Part shown: positions 28,591 through 39,175 of the stretch, piece by piece | Layout of the letters: each line of letters begins with the position of its first letter | Position numbering within the stretch: position 1 is the stretch's first letter | Origin: Schizochytrium sp. TIO01 | Taxonomy: Eukaryota; Sar; Bigyra; Thraustochytrida; Thraustochytriidae | Assembly: GCA_004764695.1 (NCBI GenBank) | Contig: SMSO01000005.1 | Span: forward strand, 1,011,501 to 1,075,500 | Length of the DNA stretch: 64,000 bases | Direction: 5' to 3' | Translations under genes and position numbers: made by a program | Notes under the pieces: generated by a model | What the model was told of the DNA's origin: nothing | What the model saw: the letters and a program-made list of their open reading frames with translations, nothing else | Databases searched by the model: none

Positions 28591-31500
28591 ACGATATTCG
28601 ATTTTATTTCTTAATTGACACAATATTATTTGAAGCTACTGTATTCGGGTTGAGTCGTTGAAGGTATTCAAAATCAGAGCTTGTAATGTACAATATTGAG
28701 CTAAGAGAGTTGCAGGCAAAACTCATTCGTGCCAGTACGAGCTTCAAGGAGGTTAGCAGTTCAAGCATAGAATGCAATTAAATATTGTACTTTAAGATAT
28801 ATTCTCAAAATTCATGTTATTTTATTCGATACGAAGAACTAAAGAATAATATCTGGGTCACTAGCACTGCATATCTTTCAAGTTACTCAATCACACGATA
28901 GTAAGTGTACGTGAACGATCTCTTCTGGCAATGTAAAAACCACACATTTTTGGCCTTGACAAATATCTGGCAAACCCCGTACAGATTATCACAGACGAGC
29001 ATTACTGCGATGATGCATAATTCATACAACCGCCCTTTTCATATTTAAACTTACCATTAGTCGTGAAATATCTTCTGAGCAATTCTAAAATTTCCCTCAT
29101 CATTGGGAAAAAAACCAAAAAACTAACAAAGTTTGAAATAACAAATTGGCATAGCAGGCCTCAGCGTTTCGTCCCCCCTTTTGTTCTCTGATCTCATGAC
29201 AGTATCCTCCACACTACATTGGTAAGCTCATTTCAACGTTGTCTTTCATCAGTTATTCTCTCATCAGCTACACCCGAAGTCCATTTTTGCAAATCTCTGG
29301 TAAATATGAATAACGATGAGGAAAATTTAGTCTAACGAGGTATTTCGAGCTCATAAATATACAAAAAAGTCCCATTTGGGAATTATAACTTGATTGTGGC
29401 TCTCTACACTAGATCTCATTGTATTTTGATAAACCCTAACAAACGTATCCGAATCAACAATCTATAATGACATTATGAGTTGGAAAGCGCAAAAACATAA
29501 ATTTGCAAAGACGCCATGGTTTGCAGATTCAAACAGCATATTGTCTTAGATATCTTGGGGTAAATAGAAAAAAGAAGATCCATTCAGAGTTTTTGCAGAT
29601 TTAAGAGAGCAATTCCCGAAAAGCACCTATTTGGATAAATAACCCAAGTCAAAGCAAACACTGACAGTCAAATTTGAAATCTTCTTCATGGGAGCCGCGG
29701 TGCACTATGGGCACTTCCAAAACGCCTAATCATAGAGTTGGCTCCTGAACACGATCGGGTTACTTAAACTTCAAGTTGGATATTCGAGACCACTTCTTTT
29801 CTTAACATCATCATAGGTCTCTCAACCCATTTGCGTAAGTCTTAGATTTTCAACCTGTTGTTTGAACCAGCGCGATCTGCTGGGTAGAAGGTACCTGGCA
29901 GGTATTAGCATGGAGGTACTCATGGTGATAGTAAGTAGTATCATTCAACAGATTGTGTTTTCCAGCCAAAGAGCCAGGCCAGTATGGTTCTTCTTTCTTA
30001 CCAAAAAAAACACACCCACTAGTGATGTAGCACAACTTATTAGATCGCTTAGGCAGTTTTGCAGTTAAAGTTTGCAGTCGAGCCACACGAAGGAGTAGGT
30101 AGCACTCAGGATGTAGTAGTAGTACTTCTAAGATGATGAAGTGTTGAACCACATTCGATCAATCCTTCCGTCAGATAAACTTGAGTTTAGTACACCTTGT
30201 TGTAACCTTTACTGCTAATAAGCTGGAGTTACTCTTCCTAATAGTGCTATACGGCTAACTGTTACTATATACGGTTGCTAGTGGTTGTCTGGGCACGTGA
30301 ATGCCCAGGTAGGTATTATTTGTAGTTCCAAAGCTCAACAGCCAAGCTGTCGTGGACATCTTGAAGTTCAGAAAAATGTTAATTATGATAGTTGAAGAAG
30401 CCTGTTTTGCACTTTATAATCGAACATGAGCTTAAAATTGAACTACGGAAATGGGCGTGCGCCGGTCAATAGGAGGGCTTGTGGGTGCAAGAGAAATTTT
30501 GTAATTATTCAGTGTCGTCACTCAAGTCCGACTTGTAATGTGTGTACTATGTCATAAGAAAGGGTATTGTCTTAGGATTCTATCATGAATCCAAGTTTGC
30601 TTAAAATTAAAAGAGAGAGAGAGATTACCTCGATCTTGACGAACTATCAGAAATATGATTTTTAACATCTTGAACCCAGACCCTATTCAATGCTTTGTAC
30701 TCCTCGATGTTGCAGACCTGAGTCTTGGAAGCGACTAAGCGCGTAATGGTAAGTAGGCAGACTGAAGAATTCGGATGAAGAAACGACTCAGTGTGTCTTC
30801 TTCCCTTTAGAACCGGATGGAGCTTGCTGAGATCAAATCTTCAAGAAGTTTATTATTACCATTCCATCTGTGTACGTGTCCAGGTATAGTATAAAAGCTG
30901 AGTACTGCTAGTAGTTTATGTATGGATTACATCTTCGTGAAACGTTTATTCTAGAGCAAGAACTCTTATTGTTAACCTTCTCTTCCGCCTACTAGCTGGA
31001 CCATATTGTTTGGAGATCTACTAGGTTCTGATCGATCATTAGCAGCTCCGTCCTGGGTGCAGGGCGCATGAGATGTACCCGTGTGTTTGTTTTCCACTTG
31101 AGTTCTACCATGCTCGAGTCGAGTGAATTAAAGATATATATAGCTTCTGACTGGGGAGGGTGTCAGGCTCAGGGATCTTCAACGAAGATGCTGCAAAATC
31201 CTCAAAACTCTGATTGATCTACAAAGTCTGTCGCCACACTGACCGAGACGGACCACCGGGCGCTTGGAAGGCCCCGCAGAACTCCGCAAGCAAGCTTATG
31301 ATATTTGGCGAAGCCAGCCGTCCTCGCTCGACCACCGCTCGTGAAAACCGCAATTTTCTTAGTCTTGCGCACCTTGGAAATTACACTTTTATGTTTAGTT
31401 TTATACTTATTTAAATTAGTCAAAAAATTAAAAGCAGAAAATAAGAAATTAAAATGTCATCCCTTCCTACAAGATGCATCCATGACATATATAAAACTCC

Positions 31501-31949
31501 CCCAACTTGAAAGTACTTTTAAAAGGTTAATTTCGAATTAAACTATAATACCTGTATAAATGAATGGGGAAACAAAATGCTATCCCGTCTTAAAGTGAAG
31601 TTCAATCTGACTTAAATAGCTAACAGCTCGAACAAGGCGCACACTGTCGGATTCAAGCCATTCTTGCCTTGTGCACACCTCTTACACACACGCGTTGATT
31701 CATTCATTTTAAATCGTCCTTCAAAACATGATGAGTGATAAACATTATTCAGGTGTCTACTGCTATCAATATAGGCAGGCCCTTGTGGTACGTAAACTTC
31801 CGTTTTCTTAGAATTAAAAAAGAAAAGAAAAGATAAATAAAACCAAATAAAACTAGAAATCGTTTGGGAAGGGCCTCTCATGCTAGAGACCCTCATATCA
31901 ACGCTTGCCCGGAGAATTGCTGCTCACAAACCAGTAAGGCGACCTCGCT

Positions 31950-31970
31950 TTCCCAGCGAGAAGCTGGGAA
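31950..31970. other. Perfect inverted repeat (8-bp stem, 5-base loop)
   Basis: TTCCCAGC, then GAGAA, then GCTGGGAA. It lies in noncoding DNA, flanked by further partly complementary bases. It could be chance or part of a structured transcript; there is no T-run suggesting a Pol III terminator. Confidence 0.5.
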
Positions 31971-32390
31971 TCTGGAAAGTCGTCTTATACTCTGCTCTTG
32001 GTGCATGCCTGCCATTGCAAAATGCGCGAAGAAACCACTGAGTGATGGTTCTTGGTTGCTAAAACTTTTATCTATTTCAATCTAACCTGAATTGAATCTA
32101 GCTAGGAAATACTGCGGCAGAGCTAGCTAGCTAGCTACCCCTAGCCCTTACCTAGCCCAACACCTTCACCAGAGGAACCTCAGAATCAAAATGTTTTGAA
32201 ACTACAAAAAGAAAAAGAAAAAGAAAAAGTGCGGCCTCTCATTCATTCAATGACGCCAGTCACCATCACAACGAAAACGAAAACGTACCAGATCCCTAGT
32301 GCCCATATAGCAGCCCCACTAGGACTCGCGCCAAGCCCCGTCACGTGCTGACCCCGCAAGTAGATAGATAGGTAGATGGATACATACATT

Positions 32391-32538
32391 GTACATTTAT
32401 AGATTTATAGATTTATAGATTTATAGATTTATAGATTTATAGATTTATAGATGGATAGATTTATACATTTGTACATTTATAGATTTATAGATTTATAGAT
32501 TTATAGATTTATAGATTTATAGATGGATAGATTTATAG
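32391..32538. repeat. (ATTTATAG)n array with an 80-bp higher-order period
   Basis: An 8-bp unit repeated in two blocks. Each block starts GTACATTTATAG (32391 and 32471, exactly 80 bases apart) and each ends with the variant unit ATGGATAG, so the array has a second-level repeat of ten units. Confidence 0.95.
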
Positions 32539-33534
32539 TTAGGTAGATAGAGAAGAGGTGCCGCTTTGCGTACTATGGTTAGTCTGCGTTTTTCCCTTTG
32601 CCCAAAGCCGACTTTCTCCACGTTCACGTCGAAGGAGTTGAGGTCATGGAGGCGGTCCATTGCCAAGGCTCAGCGGCGGCGCGGCGGCGCTGGAGCCGCA
32701 CCGACTCGACTCAATTCAATTCAATTCAATCTAAGTCAAGTCCAGTCCAGCCCAGTCGAAGCGGCGCAACCAACCGCCGCCTGCTGAAGAGGCGGAGCCC
32801 GAAGAGCGCCAATAAGCTGCTGCAGCAGCTCTGCGTCTCCCTCCCTCCCGAGGGGACCCGAACTGGCGCCGCAGAGGCCCATCTCGGCGCGACGAGGGAA
32901 GGGGCCCAGTGGATGCGGAGCCGCGCTCGCGGCGGAGGACCGCGCGAGCGGGATCGACCAATCCTCCTCCTCCGTCACGGGTTTCTCGCAGCGGACTTGG
33001 CGGACCTTGGAGCGCTAACTTCGATGGTTCTCGCAAATTGCACATTGCACATTGCACATTGCAAACTGCTCAACATCGCAAATTGCAAGTTGCCGCAGAT
33101 GGTGGACTTCGAGCGAGGCTGGCTTGCTTGCCAATTCACGCACGCCGCAGAAAGGAAGGGCGTCGATGATGGCAATGGCAAACGGAGTGGGCTGAGTTCA
33201 GGCAGATGGTCTAATCGAGCGGTTCTGGGATCCAGGATCCGGCTTAGTCAGGGCTTAGGCCTCCCTACTGCGACAAGAAAGAGGCCAAAGGGCCATCCAT
33301 CTTCAAGAACTGCAGTCCGAAGCTTGTGCGCGGTCAGCTGACCGAGGCCGGAGCAAGGCTATTGCCTTCGAGGCAGGTATGGTCTCGCCGAGGGAGGGGT
33401 GGGTATACACGCCTCGCAGACCTCTCTGCGGCGCTGTGTCTCAAGATCCCTGGCGATTTCGGTTCTCCAGTTGAGGGAACTGTGAGGTACTAGGGAGGGA
33501 GTAGGTAGTAGTAGAGGTAGTGGTGGTCGAAGTG

Positions 33535-33573
33535 CTCTACTCTACTCTACTCTACTCTACTCTACTCTACTCT
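33535..33573. repeat. (CTCTA)n pentanucleotide repeat
   Basis: Seven to eight perfect 5-bp units. Confidence 0.95.
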
Positions 33574-35222
33574 GCAGCTCATAGTACATTTTGGCAGGCA
33601 GGCTGCAAACTTCAAGGGAGGCGAACAAAAGGAAATGCTCGAGTCCCAAGCTTGGGCTTGGTCCTGCGTTTGCAGGAGTCGCACTCGTCGCTGGTGTTCT
33701 CCAAGCCCACCTCGCAAGACGCTTTCGACAGGCGGTGATCCCACCCCAGAAGTTGTTCGATTATTTGAGGTGCTCGCGGTTTTATGGTCTGAGCCTGAAG
33801 CCCTGCAATCTTGAACTGCAGACCTAATCATGGCAGGCATGATGAGTTTTATTGGATGTACATCAGTATCAGGATGAACTTGAAGGTTCGAGTCGTTCTT
33901 TCAGAGTTCTCCATTCTTCTTGCTTTAGCGCTTGATTCTTCTCTCGAGTACCACTACCTCTAGCTAGGTAGTAGGTATTACCTACCTACCTACTTTCGAA
34001 CACACAATCGAGCCGTGAATCCAAATGGTGTGCGCCTCAGTGGGGCACTGGAGACCTCTCAGTGGAGGCAGTCGCAGTGGAGGGGTCTTTCAGCTTAGCA
34101 GTTGTCCTCTCAACCCTCGCTTTATCAATCACCACCGAGCCCATATACTGCACTTGCACGTGCGATGGATGCCTCACAATTCTCCCGCAGTAGGTTTTTT
34201 AATATTTACTTGAAATTATAATTTCATCATAGTTATGAAGTTTGTCGCAGGTTTTCAATCACATAACGAACCGATCATATCACTCAAAAAAAGGATAGTG
34301 GAGGTGAGAGGGGATTTTGGACAGTGGGAAGAACTCTGTGTCTGGACTATTAGACTTTGTCCCGAAGGCCGAGGAGTCCTAGTTTCCTAGTCTTATTTTG
34401 AAAATACTTTGAATGAAAAGAATAGGGGAAAGAAACAGTGAAACAGTGGGTTGCATGTAAATAGAAACAGCCGGGCGGGAGTCCGTCTCGCTCCGCCGCG
34501 ACAGCTCGGCTGGTCTTGGTGCGGCGCAGATCTTACCCACGCCAGCCTCGCGGCACCTCCCCCTGCCCTGTGCCGCCTCCTCACCCGTGCCCTTAACTTT
34601 CTGACGCCCTGAGTGAGATCGGGTTGTGTCCTGTCTTGCTTGACGTCAATTTTCAAAAGTTGTTTCAAACTCATCGAAAGGAAAAAGCCCATCGCGACAT
34701 CCAGCACCCCGGGACCGTGGGAGGCAACCAGGTAATCCTGGGAATCAAAAAAGCGAGCCTACAGCCCAGATTGGCGACTTTACGCCGGCCCCTGGCCTCC
34801 ACGCTCAACGCCGTCTCCGCAGCAGCCTGGTGCGCTTCGGAGAGATCGTTTCCTTTAGGTCCCACTTTAAGGTACTTGGTCCACCACCTGGTCCGGTACG
34901 AGATTACACACCAAGGAGGGAGAGAAGTGCACGCGCGCACACAGGACCTGGTGTATCAGGCGAGGGTCGCTGAGCTCTTTTTGGAGATCACTCAAAGTAT
35001 CTCATTTCATTTCTTTTCTTCTACTACTCTGGTAGGTACCTACCCACCTACCTAGATACATACATACCTAGGCTTGCCGCGATAATTCCCTTTGACTGAG
35101 CTGCTGGGCCCGACTGTCTGATTGATCAATTGATTCTGCTGTTAGACGTCGCGCTCGCTTGCCCATACAGTCTTTTGCGGTCACTTCTCGAACTCACTCC
35201 TTAGTAGGCTTTATTGAAAGTG

Positions 35223-35311
35223 GGTCTGTCTGTCTCTGATAGGTAGAGAGATAGAGAGATAAGTAAGTGTGTCTGTCTGTCTGTTTGTCTGTCTTTCTTT
35301 CTGGCTGTCTG
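35223..35311. repeat. GTCT-rich simple repeat
   Basis: Imperfect tetranucleotide array with two GTCTGTCTGTCT-type cores separated by an AGAGAGATAG stretch. Confidence 0.85.
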
Positions 35312-36256
35312 CGATCTCCGCCGCCGCAGAAGCGAAAAGCCGAGCGAGGGTCCGCAGCTCAGAGCGCCCGCGACCGCGGCGCCGGCTCGCCTGCCGAGAG
35401 CAGCGAGAGCAGCGAGAGCAGCAGCAGGGTACCAGGGCCTCCCGGAGCAGGCACGCCGCGACGCAGAGCTTTGGCACGTGCCGCGACGGCAGCGCTTGCC
35501 TCCTGTCGCTTCCTTTGCCTCGTTGTTTTTTACCTGCTTAGGTTGTGGCCGTTCTTTCATTGCGAAGGACCGTTCCTTTATTTGGGGGTTTCGTACGTTG
35601 ATTGCTTTTTCTAGGCGTTCCATTTTGAGGAAGTCTTCTGTTTTCAGGTGCTTCGTGTGCGCGTGTCGCAGCTACGGGAGGAACGTGGGCAAGCTGGTAT
35701 AATAAGCGGTAGAAAGGAAGGAACGAAGGAAGGGACGAGACGTGGGCGAGGGCTGGAAGCAAGCCGCTTGCTTCTAGCGATAGCTCCCATTGCTGCTGAG
35801 AAATTGTGCAAGAGGCTTTTTGTTTTAGGTCGCACTTTTTTTCTTTTCTTTTCGTTTACTCTTTTTCCTTTTTAGTTTGTGTATCGCGTGTCCTTTTTAC
35901 TCTATTTCTTGGGTTCGTACTTCATTTCCTTTTTCGAACGAGGTGGTTGTGCACGTGCGTGGACGCTGCTCAGCAAGTACGGAGTTCTGACGGGTTGAGT
36001 CGTTTGTGCTTGCGTGAAGGAACAGAAGTAGTCCCCGTACATTATCTCATTTGTCCTTCTGCCTGTCTGCTTCCCTGATTTTTGTTCGGAGCAACAAGGG
36101 TTTCTGCAAGAGAGTTTCTTCGTTTGCATTTGTCTAGCAGAACCAAGCGGAGCTAATTTAATCTCACAACTGCTTTGGGCTTCGCTGTTGTATTAAGTCG
36201 CAGGGAATAAGTCTCGTTGGTGCGAGCAACCCGAAGACAAACTATCACACATAAAG

Positions 36257-39175
36257 ATGGGCTGCAGCTCAAGCTCTCAAAGGAGCGGTGTCTACGATCA
36301 TGCCATTCAAATGGACATGGACGAAGATCTCACGCTCCGCCAAGCACCTAACCGGAGTAGCGACGCCAGCGCCGCTTCATCGGCCTTAGACGGCACCGGA
36401 GGGGAGCTTGTACTTTCCAGTTCCAGTAGGCATGGCGAAGGTACTGGAATCAGTACGTCATACAGTGGCACACAACAAACACAGTCGGTTCGTGTGGTTC
36501 TTGATGACGCAGACCCAGGGCTAGATTTTGACTCAGATGAAATGCGAGAGGATGATGAAGACCTAGACTCGCCACCAAACCCAGTTGAAAACCACCAGCT
36601 TGTATCTCGCCATCATGGCCTTAAAAAGACCCGCAAGGCTGTCTTCCAACGAGGCTTTACAAAAGATAGATCGGGACCATCCAGGTCAAAGACGCCTAAA
36701 ACAGACGAACAAATTGCAACTATTAATCGCGCTCTCTCAAGGTGCTACCTCTTCAGTTACCTCGATGAAAAAGACAGGGACGAACTTATCGCATACATGT
36801 GGAAAGAAAAGGTGAAGGTGGGATCAACAATCGTCTCGGCTGGCAAAAAAAATGATAACTACTATGTCATTGAGGAGGGAACCTTTGAATTCTTGGGAAC
36901 CTCAGGGTCATCATCTTCTTCTAGTTCAACTGCTCCATCTACATCACCATCATCGTCTTCTTCGTCATTAACAGCCTGTGCGCTACGATCGGGTTCTGGG
37001 GAGGAGCCCTTCTTTGGTGAGAACGCTCTGCTCTTCCAGAACCGCGCACCAGAGTCAATTCGCTGTACCTCAACTTTTAATGAAGATGGATCTGGTGGGT
37101 CATCATCAAAGCATGCACGTCTTTGGACAATCGATCGGGCGACATTCAGGCAAGTCATTACCGAGCAACAACTCGCCAACCAGGAGGAGTTCCGTTCAGC
37201 ACTTGATAGTATTCCCTTACTCACAGAATACCTTACTCCAGAACAACGTGACCTCATTGTCGGTTCCATGCAAGTCCTCAATGTTCGTGCTGGCCAACGT
37301 ATTGTTCGGAAAGGCGATTACGGTGATGTCTGTTATTTTATTCGCTCAGGAACTGTTGAGTGTGCTAACATTGGTGGCCAAGGTTTGGGTAAAATTGAAC
37401 TTGGGCCTGGGCAGCACTTTGGAGAGCGTGCTCTTATTACAGATGAACCCCGTGCTGCAGATGTGACGACCTTGACCGATACTGTGCTTCTTGTAGTTGA
37501 CCGCCGTGCATTCAATGAACACCTTGGTCCCTTGCGATCAATCATGGACGAGACGATGAAGGGCCGTGTAGTAGAAGCTGTACCAGTTCTACAACAACTT
37601 CCCAAAGGTTTGCGGTCACGCATCATTTCCAAATTTGAAATATTGCAATTTGCTGACCAAGAAGTTATTGTCCATGAAGGCGATATTGGTGATCGCTTCT
37701 ATGTAGTTCGTTCTGGTACTGTCGAGGTGCTTTCGGCGGAACTTCAGGCCGCTGGATGCGGCGTTGACAGTCCCAGTGGATCAATGGTATCAGATGGCTC
37801 AAGCATCAGTGTATCCTCCCTCGGTATACACATTGCAACCCTGTACGAGGGCGACTGGTTTGGCGAGATGGCTCTTTTGAACAATGAACCTCGTTCAGCT
37901 TCTTGCGTTGCACAGGGCGATGTGGAATGCTTCGCTCTTTCATTCGAAGTATTCAAACTTATGCGCGGAAAATCTGATCTCCTCGTGTCTACATCTCAAC
38001 GCCGTTTTGAAGAGAACATGCGTAAACGGGCTAGTGTACACTCGATTGACACCTCAGGGCTTACGCTTCGGGACTTGCACCGGCGAAAAATTCTGGGTAA
38101 AGGTACATTTGGTACAGTATACCTTGCTGAAGCCTCCTCCCGCGCAACTGTGCAGGGGGTATGGGCTCTCAAAGTTATGAGCAAAGCTCACATTGTTGAC
38201 TGTGACCAAACTCGTAATGTTGCAAACGAGCGCAGTATACTTATGGAAATGAACCATCCGTTTGTGCTGAAGCTCATTACTACTTTCCAAGACCGCAACT
38301 CCTTGTACATGCTTCTCGAGTTTGTCCAAGGTGGAGAGCTCTTTAGCATTATGCAGGAACACTATCGCCTTCCGTTACCCCATGCGCAATTCTACGCGGC
38401 TTGTATTGTCGACGCGTTCCACTACATGCATGACCAGCATGTGATCTACCGTGACCTGAAACCAGAGAACATCCTAATTGATCGCGATGGTTTCGTCAAG
38501 GTTGCTGACTTTGGTTTTGCAAAGCGCCTAATGAGCGGGAAAACCTTTACGCTTTGTGGTACGCCTGAGTATCTTGCACCCGAAATTGTCCTTGGCAAGG
38601 GTCATGACAAGGGTGTTGATTGGTGGGCCGTTGGTGTTCTCATTTACGAGATTTGCTGTGGTATTTCCCCGTTTGCAGATGAGTATTCAGACGATCAGAT
38701 CACAGTGTGTAAGAACATTGTCAATAGTAAGCCCGATTTCAATCGTCTTGAGGCTTGCATCCGAGAGACGGAAATGAATCCTCCTTCAACTTTGACCGAG
38801 GCCCAACTCGAGTACACCTTCCATGTCCCACGACGGGTTACGGAGCGTCGTGGATCATCGCATGTGGCACTTGCTGCTACACCCCACCGCCCTTCGCTCA
38901 ATGTACGTCCTGTTGAGCACCTTGTTCGTAAACTGCTTTCAAAGTCTCCAAGCCAGCGACTGGGCTGCCTGCGCGATGGTGCTCTTGATGTAATGCGCCA
39001 TCCCTTCTTTGCTCTTGACCAGCAGGGCTGGGATGATTTGCGGGCTAAGGGATGTGCTGCTCCCTTTGTTCCTACCATTTCTTCCCCTACCGATACATCA
39101 GCGTTCGACGATTTTGAGCCCGACCCACCTCGCGAAGCCTATACCGGGTCAGATACTTGGTGCGAAGACTTTTGA
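36257..39175 (+). CDS. cGMP-dependent-type protein kinase (PKG, AGC family) with N-terminal acylation signal
   Basis: Single exon, 972 residues. The N-terminus MGCSSSSQ is a myristoylation signal (Gly2) with an adjacent palmitoylatable Cys3, so membrane attachment is expected. Three cyclic-nucleotide-binding domains follow: about 158-290 (degenerate cassette FGENALLFQNRAPES and a Ser-rich insertion), about 312-425 (FGERALITDEPRAADV) and about 440-575 (FGEMALLNNEPRSASC). Ser after the cassette Arg in the third is the cGMP-type choice, and Ala in the second is the cAMP-type choice. The kinase domain (about 600-880) has GKGTFG, Lys639 in WALKVM, YRDLKPEN with Asp733, DFG at 751-753 and CGTPEYLAPE, all intact. 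A roughly 50-residue insertion follows the PDFN motif before the end of the C-lobe. The AGC tail includes FDDF and ends WCEDF. Fused regulatory and catalytic parts make it PKG-like rather than PKA-like. Which nucleotide activates it is not settled by sequence. Confidence 0.95.
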   Translation: MGCSSSSQRSGVYDHAIQMDMDEDLTLRQAPNRSSDASAASSALDGTGGELVLSSSSRHGEGTGISTSYSGTQQTQSVRVVLDDADPGLDFDSDEMREDDEDLDSPPNPVENHQLVSRHHGLKKTRKAVFQRGFTKDRSGPSRSKTPKTDEQIATINRALSRCYLFSYLDEKDRDELIAYMWKEKVKVGSTIVSAGKKNDNYYVIEEGTFEFLGTSGSSSSSSSTAPSTSPSSSSSSLTACALRSGSGEEPFFGENALLFQNRAPESIRCTSTFNEDGSGGSSSKHARLWTIDRATFRQVITEQQLANQEEFRSALDSIPLLTEYLTPEQRDLIVGSMQVLNVRAGQRIVRKGDYGDVCYFIRSGTVECANIGGQGLGKIELGPGQHFGERALITDEPRAADVTTLTDTVLLVVDRRAFNEHLGPLRSIMDETMKGRVVEAVPVLQQLPKGLRSRIISKFEILQFADQEVIVHEGDIGDRFYVVRSGTVEVLSAELQAAGCGVDSPSGSMVSDGSSISVSSLGIHIATLYEGDWFGEMALLNNEPRSASCVAQGDVECFALSFEVFKLMRGKSDLLVSTSQRRFEENMRKRASVHSIDTSGLTLRDLHRRKILGKGTFGTVYLAEASSRATVQGVWALKVMSKAHIVDCDQTRNVANERSILMEMNHPFVLKLITTFQDRNSLYMLLEFVQGGELFSIMQEHYRLPLPHAQFYAACIVDAFHYMHDQHVIYRDLKPENILIDRDGFVKVADFGFAKRLMSGKTFTLCGTPEYLAPEIVLGKGHDKGVDWWAVGVLIYEICCGISPFADEYSDDQITVCKNIVNSKPDFNRLEACIRETEMNPPSTLTEAQLEYTFHVPRRVTERRGSSHVALAATPHRPSLNVRPVEHLVRKLLSKSPSQRLGCLRDGALDVMRHPFFALDQQGWDDLRAKGCAAPFVPTISSPTDTSAFDDFEPDPPREAYTGSDTWCEDF

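Larger units (their letters stand above)
26656..32393. other. Gene-poor AT-rich region, left part
   Basis: About 5.7 kb without a convincing gene. Longest frames are 60-100 codons, overlap on both strands and look random. It contains a diverged direct duplication (27619-28030 and 28218-28590, listed separately), a G-run at about 27381-27393 next to CCTAGGTAGGTAT, and a perfect short hairpin at 31950-31970. By eye I found no tRNA box pairs and no spliceosomal RNA signatures. Unrecognised multi-exon genes cannot be excluded. Confidence 0.4.
32539..36256. other. Gene-poor region, right part, with GC-rich patches and the PKG leader
   Basis: Two strongly GC-rich patches (about 32640-33020 and 34480-34900, with a third at about 35310-35480) sit among simple repeats: TTCAA units at about 32710, TTGCACA units at about 33035-33062, (CTCTA)n at 33535-33573, GTCT-type units at 35223-35311, and TAGGTAGGTA/TACCTACC clusters near 33965 and 35031-35070. 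The GC-rich patches open long chance ORFs on both strands, including one of 247 codons that I reject. Bases 35500-36256 are T-rich and probably hold the PKG 5' leader. No gene is supported. Confidence 0.4.

Noticed and set aside
32598-33341. 247-codon plus-strand frame
   Set aside because: It lies in a GC-rich patch where long frames open by chance on both strands. The peptide is Arg/Ser/Gly-rich with repeat-derived stretches (from the TTCAA and TTGCACA repeats) and no domain.
35201-35623. 140-codon minus-strand and overlapping plus-strand frames
   Set aside because: Mutually overlapping frames in a GTCT-repeat and GC-rich patch; composition is repeat-driven.
26656-36256. tRNA, 5S or spliceosomal RNA genes in the gene-poor block
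   Set aside because: I looked by eye for B-box-like GTTCGANNC on both strands and for U1/U2/U4/U6 signature strings and found none in a suitable context (a GATTCGATTCC near 27899 lacks an A box and acceptor stem). A tRNAscan or Infernal run would be decisive.
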